A stretch of DNA of 64,000 nt from Nocardia sp. NRRL S-836 (GTDB taxonomy: Bacteria > Actinomycetota > Actinomycetes > Mycobacteriales > Pseudonocardiaceae): NCBI RefSeq assembly GCF_001279525.1, contig NZ_LGDY01000097.1:46076-110075 (forward strand), in the 5' to 3' direction. A program made the position numbers and the translations under genes. Below, in pieces: positions 27,220 to 37,900 of the stretch (positions are counted from its first letter, which is position 1; every line of letters begins with the position of its first letter). The notes under the pieces were generated by a model. It was not told the origin of the DNA. It did no database searches and saw only the letters and a program-made list of their open reading frames with translations.

Positions 27220-27702
27220 CGCACGCCTCCCTCGGCCTGCTCGCCGTGACCCGACATCAGCAGTAAACGGTCAAAAGCGCAGTGTCTGACCCGAACGACC
27301 CCGTTCCGAACCTGAAAGGAACCGCATGGTGCCCTAACGCACCCGATGTCGCGGAACCGATTGAGACACGTTCCGCGAACGGGCAGAGTTCGACGCGGAA
27401 GGCGCCGCACAGGCGAAACGAACAGATTCCCTGGGCGTGACCGGGCAGCCCGCTGCCGGACGGCTCCGTCCACCGCGTGGCCGCCACCGCCGGGACAGCT
27501 CGTCTTCTCGCCGGTCGCCGCAAGTGGAATGGGTCCGAACAGCCGCGTTCGGACCTCGCGGCACCGGTGTAGATTCGGACATCCGGCAGACGCATTCGGG
27601 CAGGTGCGGTGTACCGGCGGCAGACAGGCAGCTTTGTCGTTTCGCAAACCTGCCCCCCGTTCTGACTGGCCTTCCGCGAGGCTCGCACGGTCTCCTGAGA
27701 GC
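27220..27702. other. 483-base divergent intergenic region
   Basis: It separates the ybaB-like operon (minus) from luxR (plus) and should hold both promoters. A minus-strand TTGACC at about 27269-27274 could be a -35 box but lacks a good -10 at the right distance. The luxR frame stays open upstream to 27346, but the composition there is not gene-like. Confidence 0.45.
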
Positions 27703-28362
27703 ATGACTTCGCAGACCGCCTGGCCGGACGGCCGGCGCCCCCTGGCCGCAGGGCACGCAAGCCGCACGACCATCCGGGTCTTGGTTCACGCGTCGGACCC
27801 GCTGATCGCATCGGGCCTGCTCGCGATGCTGCGGCCGACACCCGGCATCGAGATCGTCACGGAACCGCAGCAGGCCGACGTCACCGTGGCCGTGGCGGAC
27901 GCCTGCCTGCACGAGGTGCTGCAGCCCGGCACGTCCCGTCTGGTCCTCATCGCGGACGAGCTCCGCCAGGCGGAGCTGTGGACGGCCATCGAACACGGGC
28001 TGGTCGTGCTGGTGCCGCGTGCGGAGGCCACGACCAGGACGCGGCTGCTGCGCGCCATCGCCGACGCACGCGAGGGCCGGGGTGACCTGCCCGCCGAGCA
28101 GCTGGGCAGCGTCCTGCGCGGGCTCAAGCAGCTGCAGGAGACGACGCTCGGGCCGCGCGACCTCACCCTCGCGGGTCTGTCCCTGCGCGAGACCGAGGTG
28201 ATCAGGCTCCTCGCGGACGGGCTCGACACCGCCGAGATCGCCGAGCGGCTCATCTACTCCGAGCGCACGGTCAAGAACGTCCTGCACAACCTGCTGAGCA
28301 GGCTCAACCTGCGCAACCGCGCCCACGCGGTCGCCTACGCCTTGCGCCACGGTCTGATCTGA
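27703..28362 (+). CDS. LuxR/NarL-type regulator with degenerate receiver
   Basis: 219 residues from ATG 27703 (weak GAGAG upstream; longer in-frame starts would add Arg/Pro-rich non-gene-like sequence). The N-terminal about 130 residues keep a receiver-like alternation (IRVLVHASDPLIASGLLAML, split at Asp-Pro), but the acidic pair and the phospho-Asp of response regulators are not evident. The C-terminal LuxR helix-turn-helix is intact (LSLRETEVIRLLADGLDTAEIAERL, then YSERTVKNVLHNLLSRLNLRNR). It is probably a phosphorylation-independent regulator. It is the only convincing plus-strand gene in the window and is divergent from the ybaB-ESX-giant operon, so control of that operon is a reasonable inference. 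Confidence 0.85.
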   Translation: MTSQTAWPDGRRPLAAGHASRTTIRVLVHASDPLIASGLLAMLRPTPGIEIVTEPQQADVTVAVADACLHEVLQPGTSRLVLIADELRQAELWTAIEHGLVVLVPRAEATTRTRLLRAIADAREGRGDLPAEQLGSVLRGLKQLQETTLGPRDLTLAGLSLRETEVIRLLADGLDTAEIAERLIYSERTVKNVLHNLLSRLNLRNRAHAVAYALRHGLI

Positions 28363-28365
28363 GAC

Positions 28366-28428
28366 GGTCTCAGCTGAGACCCCGCCCCGCCTGGTCCCGT
28401 GCCGCGGACGGTCTCGCACCGTCCGCGG
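28366..28428. terminator. bidirectional terminator between convergent genes
   Basis: Two inverted repeats lie between the luxR stop (28362) and the stop of the convergent gene (28432). One is a perfect 16-base palindrome (28366-28381). The other is an 11-bp hairpin with a 5-base loop (28402-28428). Their position points to termination in both directions. Confidence 0.75.
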
Positions 28429-28431
28429 GGG

Positions 28432-28938
28432 TCACAACGCCGTGGCTCCGACCAGGAGGGGTCCCAGCAACGACTCCAGCCACGTCTGGGCGCTCGTGGG
28501 CCCGTACTCGGCGTCGCAGCAGTCGTCGCGCGGGTGGAGAGCGGCGAGCACGTCGCCGATCACGCGGCACCAGGCGTCGACGTCCCGGGCGGTCTCGAGC
28601 AGCACCGCGGTTCCGGACGGCGGCAGCGTGCCGAGCACTCGCCGCGCCGCCGCAGCGGTCTCCGGCAGGTACACCGGCGCCCACCACGAGATCTCCCAGT
28701 CGGCGGCACCGGCGGGAACGTGCTCGCGCACGATCGCGGCGATGCGCTCGTCGTTCACCGGTTCGTCGGCGAACAGCCGGCCCGATCCGGGGGTGCCGCC
28801 GTCCACCCACCGGCACCCGGCCAGCCACCGCTCCGCGAGCAGGACGAGGCCGTCCGAGTAGGACCGCAGCGATTCGACCTCGTCCTCGGACAGCACACCG
28901 ATCATGCCTTCGTCGCCACATCGGTCCCAACGGTTCAC
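28432..28938 (-). CDS. hypothetical protein
   Basis: 168 residues from GTG 28938, chosen because AGGAG stands about 8 bases upstream; the frame is open further upstream without a site. It is acidic and Trp-rich (AGCRWVDGG, DWEISWWAPVYLP, VDAWCRV) with four Cys, including an adjacent pair (DDCCDAEYGP), unlike the nearly Cys-free giant proteins beside it. The mixed alpha/beta pattern suggests a small cytosolic globular protein. I do not recognise the family. It converges with luxR and lies downstream of the type VII-associated pair after a 414-base gap, so it may be transcribed separately. Its function is unknown. Confidence 0.65.
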   Translation of the reverse strand: MNRWDRCGDEGMIGVLSEDEVESLRSYSDGLVLLAERWLAGCRWVDGGTPGSGRLFADEPVNDERIAAIVREHVPAGAADWEISWWAPVYLPETAAAARRVLGTLPPSGTAVLLETARDVDAWCRVIGDVLAALHPRDDCCDAEYGPTSAQTWLESLLGPLLVGATAL

Positions 28939-29352
28939 CGCTTCGTCTCCTCGCAGCGCGTGATCTCGGCCTCTCCGCGTCCACCACGTGAGCGGACCAG
29001 GTCTTCCGGGGTGCGGAGAGATCAAGTTAACCGGTGGCGAAGGCCCAAACGAGACTGAAGGACGCGATCGGCCTTTCCACCCTTCGAAACCTGCACTGAA
29101 GATCGCGCTCCGCCGCAAGCCCGTGGCGGAAGCCGGGTGCGCCGGCGGACGGCACGCCAAGCGGAAAGGCTCGCTCGTGGACGGAGACACCCCGCCGCCC
29201 AGCGGAATCGACCCCCGGTCGCTCCGGCGCTGCGCCGCGGAGCGCAGAGGCCCGCCGGACGACCCGCAAGCCGATCCTGCGCAGACCGATCCCACGCGGG
29301 CCACGGCTGACCCCGGACCGGAACCGCTGCCCCAGGAGCCCTCCCGTCCATC
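28939..29352. other. 414-base intergenic region
   Basis: It lies between the stop of the type VII-associated gene (29353) and GTG 28938. Frames here have shadow-like composition on both strands, and I see no RNA gene or clear promoter. A short 6-bp hairpin near 29227-29245 is the only local structure noticed. Confidence 0.4.
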
Positions 29353-29955
29353 CTAAGAGGACGGTCGGCCTTCCGCGATCGGCAAGGTCTCGGTGAGCAC
29401 GCCGACCCCGCTGTCGCGCAGCGTCGCGCACACCTCGGCCGCTTCCCGGTCGTCCAGGAGGGCCGCGGCGCGGACGAACTCGCCGACGAGCCGGACCGAC
29501 CTGACCCCGCCGGGGTTCACCAGCACGTCCAGGTCGTCGCCCAGGTGCTCGACCAGCTCCCGGAAGGCGACCGGCAGCCACCCGGCCGCGCGGGTGCGCC
29601 GGTGCACGGCGGACGTGGCGGCCACGACGCACCGAACCTCGTCCGGCGACCACGCGACCAGCGGGCGGCCATAGGCGTTCAGCGCGATCTCGCAGGTGGA
29701 CTCGCGCAGGAGCAGCTGGAACTGCCGGGCGTCGAGCCGGCCGTCGAGCAAGAGCACGAGGGCGGCGTCCACCAGGTCGGACGGCGAGTCGGGACGGCTG
29801 GGCACGTAGCCGGGGTTGCCGAGGAACCGGATGGGCCTGCCGTCGTCGAGCAGCCAGCCGCCCAGCACGCTCTGGATCGGCGGAACCTCGCCGTCGTTCT
29901 CCCGCACCCACACGGGATCGACGAGCAGGAACCAGTTCTCCCGCACCGCGGTCAC
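29353..29955 (-). CDS. type VII secretion system-associated protein (SseB-like), copy 2
   Basis: 200 residues from GTG 29955. This start overlaps the TGA of the upstream paralogue (GTGA), and GAGG lies about 10 bases upstream, so translation is probably coupled. It shares the family pattern ENWFLLVDPVW, SVLGGWLL, NPGYVPSRPDSPSDLVDAAL, NAYGRPLVAWSPDEVRCVVA and DVLVNPGG. It is more diverged from the other two copies than they are from each other. It is downstream of the second giant gene and its sister, in the same order as at 8294-8917. A role as chaperone, adaptor or immunity factor for the giant protein is inference. The longer reading to 30711 runs through the sister gene in another frame and is not real. 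Confidence 0.78.
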   Translation of the reverse strand: MTAVRENWFLLVDPVWVRENDGEVPPIQSVLGGWLLDDGRPIRFLGNPGYVPSRPDSPSDLVDAALVLLLDGRLDARQFQLLLRESTCEIALNAYGRPLVAWSPDEVRCVVAATSAVHRRTRAAGWLPVAFRELVEHLGDDLDVLVNPGGVRSVRLVGEFVRAAALLDDREAAEVCATLRDSGVGVLTETLPIAEGRPSS

Positions 29956-30650
29956 GGCCGTTCCGCCTCCGGGGCGGGCGGTGCCTCCGTTTCCGTGCTG
30001 AACTGCGGTGCGGCCGGAGTCTCGTCCTGCCTCGGTTCCCAGGGGACGAGTAGCGCGCCGGACTCCTTCCGGTACCTGTCGTACGCGGCGGACGCGTCGT
30101 CGTCGCTCATCATGAAGGTCTCGCGCATGAAGTCGCCGGTGAGCCGGACGGAGGCGGGACCTCCGGGGTTGAACAGCACGTCCACGCCGTCGGCCAGCGT
30201 CATCACGAGCTCGTCGAGGTCGATGCGCCGCCATTGCGGTGAGCTGACCCTCCTGCGGTGCGGCTCCGCGGTCGCCACGACGACGCAGGCGATGTCGTCC
30301 GGCGACTGCACGACCAGCGGCTTGCCGTCCCCGTTCATCGCGATGTCGAACAAGCAGTCGCGCAGCATCAGCTGGATGTGCTCCGCCTCCGCACCGCCGT
30401 GCAGGACCAGCCTCAGCACGGCGTCCAGCGGGTCCGTCGGCGAGTGCTCGTCGGCGGGCACGTAGTCCGGGTTGGCCCGGAACCGGCCGACGCGGCCGTC
30501 GCCCTCCACCGGCCACAGCCCGACGACGGCCTCGACCGGCGGCAGTGCGTCCTCCTCGGACGGAGCCCACGCCGGGTCCATGAGCAGGAACCAGTTCTCG
30601 AGCGGCCCGCTGTCCTGGGTGTCCTCGGTGGTGTCGGTCGTGTTGGCCAT
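29952..30650 (-). CDS. type VII secretion system-associated protein (SseB-like), copy 3
   Basis: 232 residues from ATG 30650, with GAGGACGAGG just upstream. It is very similar to the 8294-8917 product: ENWFLLMDPAW, VVGLWPVEGDGRVGRF, NPDYVPADEHSPTDPLDAVL, NGDGKPLVVQSPDDIACVVV, RRRVSSPQWRRIDL and GVDVLFNPGG. It ends in an extra Pro/Glu-rich tail of about 30 residues. It starts 192 bases after the stop of giant 2, behind a hairpin, and overlaps the next gene by 4 bases (GTGA). The close match between the copies behind the two giants suggests that the giant-plus-accessory unit was duplicated as a cassette. Confidence 0.8.
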   Translation of the reverse strand: MANTTDTTEDTQDSGPLENWFLLMDPAWAPSEEDALPPVEAVVGLWPVEGDGRVGRFRANPDYVPADEHSPTDPLDAVLRLVLHGGAEAEHIQLMLRDCLFDIAMNGDGKPLVVQSPDDIACVVVATAEPHRRRVSSPQWRRIDLDELVMTLADGVDVLFNPGGPASVRLTGDFMRETFMMSDDDASAAYDRYRKESGALLVPWEPRQDETPAAPQFSTETEAPPAPEAERP

Positions 30651-30797
30651 CCTCGTCCTCACGTTCGCGTCGCCGGTGTGCCGACGCCCTGTTCCCGGAG
30701 CATTCGCGCACGGCGGAGGAGCACGAAGTAGTGCGACGACGCGGTTCAGAACCCCAAGTGAAGCAAAGAGTGCCTGAACGCGCCGGATCGAACTCCC

Positions 30798-30834
30798 CGC
30801 GGTCCCGACTCGGCCGTCACCGCGTCGGACCGCG
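30798..30834 (-). terminator. hairpin after the giant 2 stop codon
   Basis: CGCGGTCC (30798-30805) pairs with GGACCGCG (30827-30834). The pairing can extend with one bulged base through CGAC/GTCG. It lies 8 bases after the stop of giant 2 on the minus strand. No T-run is seen. Confidence 0.45.
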
Positions 30835-30842
30835 CCACACGC

Positions 30843-31975
30843 TCAACTTTCTTCCGGTTCTTCCTTGATCTCCGGATCCGCCCTGCGCTTGGCCTTGGGG
30901 GCACCGACCTTCAGGATCCATTTCGTGTCCTTGCCGTAGTGCACCCAGAGGATTCCGTAGGGGTTCTTGACGGGATCGGCGAGGTTGTCGAGCCCCACGA
31001 AGGTGGCGAAGCCGTGCGTGATGAAGCCTTCGGGGTCGTTCGGATCCGGGATGTCCAGCTCGCCCTGGATCGGCAGGGTGTTGATGTAGTTGTTGTCGAC
31101 CGTGCCGCGGGCGTTCAGGGCGGTGTTGGCGAAGGCGAGCGAGTTGCCGGCTCCCTCAGCGCTGATGAGCACCTCTTTGGGATCCTTCGGACCCGGGATG
31201 TCGGCTCCTTCGGCGCTGATGAGGACCTGTTCTTGTTCGTTGGGCCTCTTCTTGTTCTTCTCGCGACCACCACCCGCGATCCGGTAGGACGGGAAGTGCT
31301 CGTGATCTGCCTCGTACCGAGCCTGCTGGAGCTCACGATCCGCGGGGTTCAGGAGCGGGTTGGGCACGGCACCCGCGTAGAAGAGGATGTTTCGTCCCTG
31401 GCTGAACAACGGCTGCTCCTCCATCGGGACGCTGCCCGGTGCCTTGGCGAGAACAGTCTGGTTCTGGCCGACCAGAACACCGTCCTTGCGCCTGACGTGG
31501 CTCGGCTTCACCCGGCAGACGTAGACCGGGCTGTCCTCGTGCGTGGGCCGCATCGGCGCGATGGTGACCTCGCCGGGGGTCGGGTTGACCGAGCGGAGCA
31601 CGTGACGGCGCGCGCTCGCGGTCACGTTGCGCTCGTTCCTCTCCCACAGCTCGTCGAACTCGGCACGGCTCATGTTCGGCAGACGGTCGTCCCTGGGGTC
31701 GTTGGCGATCGCCCAAAGAGGCGCCTTGCCCACGGTGAAGCGCGCGACGATCTCGTCGGCACGCCGGCGGATCTCGGGGTGGATGTCGCCGTCCGGCCCG
31801 GCGAAGAGCTCTGCGACCCGGTAGAGCGGATCGGCAGAGGAGCGGAACATGAACATCCGGTCCATCCCCACGATCGGGAGCAGGCCGTGGGAGACGAGGA
31901 ACAGCTCCGGGGAGGGCGTCTCCCCGTCGGGGCCGACAACCCGTTCTCGCCGCCCCTGGTCCACCCACCTCATGC
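30843..31975 (-). other. giant 2: C-terminal domain, unrecognised
   Basis: The last about 375 residues contain none of the repeats. Visible motifs: LFLVSHGLLPIVGMDRMFMF, a Cys in VYVCRVKPSH, NILFYAGAVPNP, an internal duplication of VLISAEGA, and a Lys/Glu-rich tail (PKAKRRADPEIKEEPEES). The position of a toxin tip suggests the effector part, but I find no safe family match. Confidence 0.5.
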
Positions 31976-34900
31976 CCGTGACGTCAGGCGGGGTGTCGTC
32001 GGAGGTGTTGTAGAGGTGCGCGACCTGGTGGGCAGCGATCAGCCCGCCGGAGAGCTCAGCGACCTGTGCGGGCCGGTACGTGGGTGATCGGCGCTCCAGC
32101 ATGACCAACGCCCACTGGCCCACCAGCTCACGGGTGGCGGGATCGGTCGGGACACCGCTGTCGTCCCTCGTCAGGTCCAGAGCGGGGTACTCAGTGGCTT
32201 TGACGTGGATCAGCGCATCGAGCAACGTGCCCAAGCCCTCATCAGGTGGCACAAAATCGATCACCTGCTCACGCACCACGACCGGCATGCCGGTGTTCAC
32301 CGGTTCAGCGGGTGCGGCGACGGCATCAGGCGGAGTTCCGTACAGGAAGGCGCGGATGCTCTCGACCTCGTGCGCGGCGATCAGACCGCCGGAGAGCTCC
32401 GCGACCCGCGCTGACGTGAACCCGGACGGTTGCGCCAGCATGGCCGACACCCACTGGCCCACCAGCTCACGGGTGGCGGGATCAGTCGGGGCACCGCTGT
32501 CGTCCCTCGTCAGGTCCAGAGCAGGGTGCTCAGCGGCTTTGACGTAGATCAGCAAATCGAGCAACGTGCCCAAGCCCTCCACCGGCGGCACAAAAGCGAT
32601 CACCTGCTCGCGCACCACATCCGACATGCCCGTGCCCACCGGCTCAGCGGGTGCGGTGACGACGTCGGACGGGGTCTCGTGCTGGAGGTCGGGGATGTGC
32701 CCGGCCGGCTCTTCGGCGACCACCAGACCGCCGGAGAGCTCCGCGACCTGCGCGGGCGTGAACCCGGACGGGTGCTTCAGCATGGTCGACGCCCATTGGC
32801 CGACCAGTTCCCTGGTGGTGGGGTCGGTCGGGATGCCGCTGGAGTCCCTCGTCAGGTCAAGGGCGGGGTAAGCGTTGGCTTTGACGTCCTTCAGCGCATC
32901 GAGCAACGTGCCCAACCCGTACGCGGGCGGCACGAAAGCGATCACCCGCTCACGCACCACGGCCGGCAGCTCCGCTCCCACCGGCACAGCGGACTCCACA
33001 GGGCCGGCCGCGACATCGGACGGGGTGTCGTCAGGGACGTCCTGCATGCGTTCGTCCTGCCGCACAACGATCAGGCCGCCGGACAGCTCCGCGATCTGCG
33101 CGGGCGTGAACCCGGGCCGGTGCTCCAGCATGGACGACGCCCACCGGTCCACCAACTCACGGGTGGCGGGATCGGTCAGGACACCGCCGAGATCCTTCTC
33201 CAGCCCCAGAGCGGGGAACACCTTGGCTTTGACGTCCTTCAGCGCATCGAGCAACGTGCCCAACCCGTACGCGGGCGGCACGAAACCGATCAGCTGTTCA
33301 CGCACCGCGGCCGGCAGCTCCACGAGCTCGGTCGCCCGATAGTTGTCGTCACCGTCGAAAACGATGTAGTGGGTGGGGACGTTTTCGCCGAAGGCGTTGT
33401 GGGTCGACAGCCGGCCGTCCTCGCGGATCGCCCTGAGGTTGCGGCCCAGCACCTCCATCACCAGTTGCGGAGCCAAGAAGGCGCTCTGCCTGTTCGAACG
33501 TCCCGGCGTGCGCAGACCGGTCTCGACCTCATCCGCCGGGAGCCCGAGCTCGTCCCGGCTCCGCCCGCCCCGCTCGGGCAGCTTCATGCGGCGATAGGTG
33601 TCCGCCGTGGCGTTGCGCAGACCCGTCACGGACGGTTCCTGGCCGAGACGCCCGAGCCGATCCGACAGCACGGCCGCGGGCACGGACCTGAGCACGGCTT
33701 CGTAGAAGGAGTCCGGACCGGTTGTGACGTCGAGGATGCGCAGCCCGAGCCCCGCGGCGGCGACAGACTGCTCGGCGTTCTCGATCCGGGCTTGACCGGG
33801 GTCCTGCTGACGCGGGGCTTGCTGACGTGGGGGCTGGGTCTCCGGCGCCGGCCGGTTCTCGTCGTGCGAGCCGCTCTCCACCGCGGGAGGTGGTTCCGCG
33901 TTCGATGGGGCGGGGCCGGACGGTTCCGGCGGAGTGTGAACGGCGGAGGTCCCATCGTCGACCACGGTCACACGCGGCAGGTCCGGTGCGTGGACCGAGC
34001 CACCCTGGACGACGTCGAGCGGGGCGGTCGCGCGGTAGTGATCGGCACGGACGTGAACGACGTAATAGGTGGGGAGGATGCGACCGAGGGCGAGGGTGGT
34101 CGCCAACCGGCCGTTCTTGCGGATCGTCTTGACCTCGACGCCCAGCACTTCGGCGATCAACCGCGGGACCAGGTCGTGACCCGGAACGGGCGAACGCTCC
34201 AGGACGAGCAGTCCTTCCTCCACCTCGCCCGCCGGGAGCCAGATGCGGCGGTAGGCGTCCGCCATGGCGTGGCGCAGACCCAGCGCCGTCGCTTCCCTGC
34301 CGAGTTGCGTGAGCCGGCGCGACCACACGTCCTCGGGCACGGACCTGAGCACGGCTTCGTAGAAGGAGTCCGGGCCGGGAGCGACCTCGACAACGCCCAA
34401 CCCGAACCCAGCGGCGGCGACGGACTGCTGGACCCTGTGGATCAGATCCGCCAACCGCGCTTTCCTGGTGGCCACACCCGACACGCGAAGAGCCAGGACG
34501 ATCACCTTGTCGGTGTCGTCGGGGTACTCGGCGAGGTGCACGCGGATCAACTCCCCGATCCGCTCATCACCGAGGTTCTTGACAGGTACCGACGCTGCGA
34601 CGACCTCGTAGACCAGGGCACGCACCCGATCGGGGTCGACCTCGGAAACCTGACCGCTGACAGCGTTGACGATTTCCCGGACCGCGCTACCAGGATGGCC
34701 GCCGTAGTACTCCTTGACCAGATCCTTGATCTGGTCGTCGGTCCGCACGCCGTGATCCCGGCTTCCCGCGTTCTCCTGAGCGGGTGCCGGGGCGTCCGGC
34801 GCCGACCGGATCCCGCTGCCCGTCGCCTCGTCGTTCCGCGGGGCGGCTTCGAGCCGGACGGTGGCTCGGTAGTGGCCGCTACCGTCGCGAACGACGTAGA

Positions 34901-37900
34901 AGGTCGGGAGGTCGTCATTGACCACGACGTCCTCGGCCATCAGCCGGCCACGTTTGAGAGTCATCGTCTTGACGTTGACGCCCAGCACCGCAGGCATCAA
35001 CGTCGAGACCCAATGGCTGTTCCGCACGTCCCGAGGCCCCGGGTCGCGCACGCCTTGCTCCACCTCGTCCGCCGGGAGCCCCCGCTCGTTCAGGCTTCGT
35101 GACCCCAGGTGGGGCAACGGCGTGTTCCGGTAGGCGTCCGCCGTGGCCTGGCGCAACCGCAGCACCGTCGCTTCCCTGCCGAGTTGTCCGAGCCGGCGCG
35201 ACCACACGTCCTCGGGCACGGACCTGAGCACCGCTTCGTAGAAGGCGTGCGGGCCGGTGGTGACCTCGACGACGTCCAGCCCGAGCTCAGCGGCGGCGAT
35301 GGACTGCTGGACCAGGCGGAGCAGGCGGAGCAGCTCCTCGTTGTCGAGGGAGACGCCTTGCTTGCGAACAGCTGCGGCAGTCGAGACCTGGTCGGCACCG
35401 GGATGCTGCTCGAGGTGCTTGCGGATCAAACCCAGGACGTGGGTTCGAGTGAACTTGTTGCGATGCCGGACCGGGGTTCCCATGACGTCGCGGAGCAGGG
35501 CGGCCACTCGGGCGTGGGAAGCTGCGACACCCTGAGCGAGGACAGCGTCCACGGCGTTCGTGACGCTGACCTTGGGGTGGGCCTCGTGGTAGTCCTTGAG
35601 CACGTCCTTGATCTGGCTCGGACTCCACGCACTGCCATCCTGCTCACCGGTGAGCTGGAAGAGCAGGAGTCGCAACTTCCCTTCGGAACCGGTGGCGTGC
35701 GGACCGACAGCCTTGAAGATCGCCGCGAAGTCGTCTCCGGGATGCTCGGCGAGATGCCTGCGGATCAGTTCCCGGTCCCGCTCGTCATGCGTGTTCTCCT
35801 GAACGGGAGCCCGGGTTCCCGGCACCGGCCGGTTCTCGTCGTGCGAGCTGCCCTGGACACCGGCGGATGATCCCGCAGCGGTCACGAGCGGTCCCGGTCC
35901 GCCGACCGGCGCCTGGGCCGAGGGATCCGGGACGGTCGCCTGGTAGCTGACGCCACTGTCGTGAACGATGTAGTGGGTGTCCCGGTTGTCGGAGAAGACG
36001 TCGCTGGTCGACAGTTTGCCTTCTCTGCGGATCGTCTTGAGGTTGATGTTCAGCACGTCGACCATCAACCGTGGAGCCAGGTCGTCGATGCGCGCGTCCC
36101 AGCGCCCTGGAGTGCGCAGGTCGATCTCGAGCTGATCCACCTCCAGCGCATCCGGGTGCTGCTCGTCCAGCTCGCTCAACCGCAGGCTGCGGTAGGCATC
36201 CGCTGCGGCATTACGCAGACCCCGCACGGACGGTTCCCGGCCGGCTTGCCAGAACCGGGTCCACCACACGTCCTCGGGCACGGACGCGAGAACGGCTTCG
36301 AAGAAGGCGTCGTTGCCGGGCGCGACGCGGACGATGCGCAGCCCGAGCGCAGCGGCAACGTCAGACCGCCTGACCTCCCAGATCAGATCCGAAAACCGCG
36401 ATGCCTGAACGGCAACACCGTGCGCACGAGCAGCAAGATTGATCATCTTGTTGGTGTCTTCGAAGTACTCGTCAACGTGCTTGCGGATGAAGTCCTTGAT
36501 CTGGTCGTCACGGAACTGCCGGCGCCGGACCGAACTCGCCATGACCTCGTAGATCAAAGCGCGCAGGTAGTTGTCGTTGAGCACACCGCCACGTCGGGCA
36601 ACGGCATCCGCGATGGCCTTGACACCGCTGCCGGGATCACCGTCGCGATACTCCTTGATCCAATCCTTGATCTGGTCGTCACTCGGCGGTTCCGCAGCCA
36701 CCTGTGCAGCGGATGGGGCCGGCACGGCGGGTGTCACAGGCACGGCGGGTGTCACAGGCGCGGTGCCGCCGGAAGCACGGTGGATGCGCTCGGCCACGTC
36801 CGCGGTGACCAGGCCGCCGGAAAGTTCCGCTACCTCCGCGAGCGTGAACGCACGCCGACTCCCCACCATGGCCACCACCCACCGGCCGACCAGTTCCTGG
36901 GTGGCGGGGTCGACCGGGACACCGCCGGCGTTCCTCGTCAAGTCGAGAGCGGGGTACTCGTGGGTTTGGACGTACTCCAAGGCATCGAGCAGCGTGTTCC
37001 AGCCGCGGTCAGGTGGCACGAAAGCGATCACGCGTTCACGCACGGCAGTCGGCAGGTCCTTGTACTCGGTCGCCTGGTACCTGTCGTCATCGCGATGGAC
37101 GACGTAATAGGTGGGAAGCTCGTCATCGAAACCGACATGGGTCGACACCCAGCCGCCCTCGCGGATCGTCTTGAGGTTGATGCCCAGCACGTCGGCCACC
37201 AACTGCGGAGCCCAGAAGCCGCTGTGCGCGTTCTGATGCTCCGAACTGCGCAGACCCTTCTCGACCTTGTCCGCCTCCAGCTCATCCGGGCCTTGCTCGC
37301 CGGGCTCGCGCGACCTCTGGCGCCGGTAGGCGTCGGCCGTGGCCTGACGCAACCCCGCCACAGTTCCTTCCTGGCCGAGCCGGTCGAGCTCAGCGGACCA
37401 CACGCCCCTGGGCACGGACCTGAGCACGGCTTCGTAGAAGGAGTCCGGGCCGGCCGCGACGTCGACGATCCGCAGCCCGAGCCCGCCGACGGCGATGGAC
37501 AGCCTGGTGTCGTCGATCAGCCTCGTCAACCACGTGCTTCCGAGGAGGATCCCCTGGTCACGAACAGCCCGAGCAGTCGACTCCGTGTCGTCGAGGGGGT
37601 TCTCGGCGAGGTGCTGGTGGATCACACGCTCAGCGGCGCGCTGCTCCTCGACCGTTCCCGGCTCATCCGACCCGTGCCTGACGAAGTGCGTCAGACGCTG
37701 CAACCGTTCGTTCCTGACGTCGCCGACCAGCTTGTGCAGGTGGTCGTCGGAACCGGTGACGCCCCATCCGCGAACCGTGGCGACAACCGCAGCGTCGCCG
37801 TCGTCGGGATGACGGGCAACGTGCTCGCGGATCAGGTCCACGTCCCGCTCGTCAGCCGACTTCTCCTGAGCGGGTGCCCGGGTTGCCGGTGCCGGCTGGG

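Noticed and set aside
27346..27702. N-terminal extension of the LuxR gene
   Set aside because: The frame is open, but the translation is Arg/Pro-rich without a domain, and the receiver-like part begins shortly after ATG 27703.
30843..31975. ADP-ribosyltransferase at the C-terminus of giant 2
   Set aside because: An FRSS and an EQEQ-like segment recall such enzymes, but the order and spacing of the required Arg, Ser-Thr-Ser and ExE motifs are not convincing.
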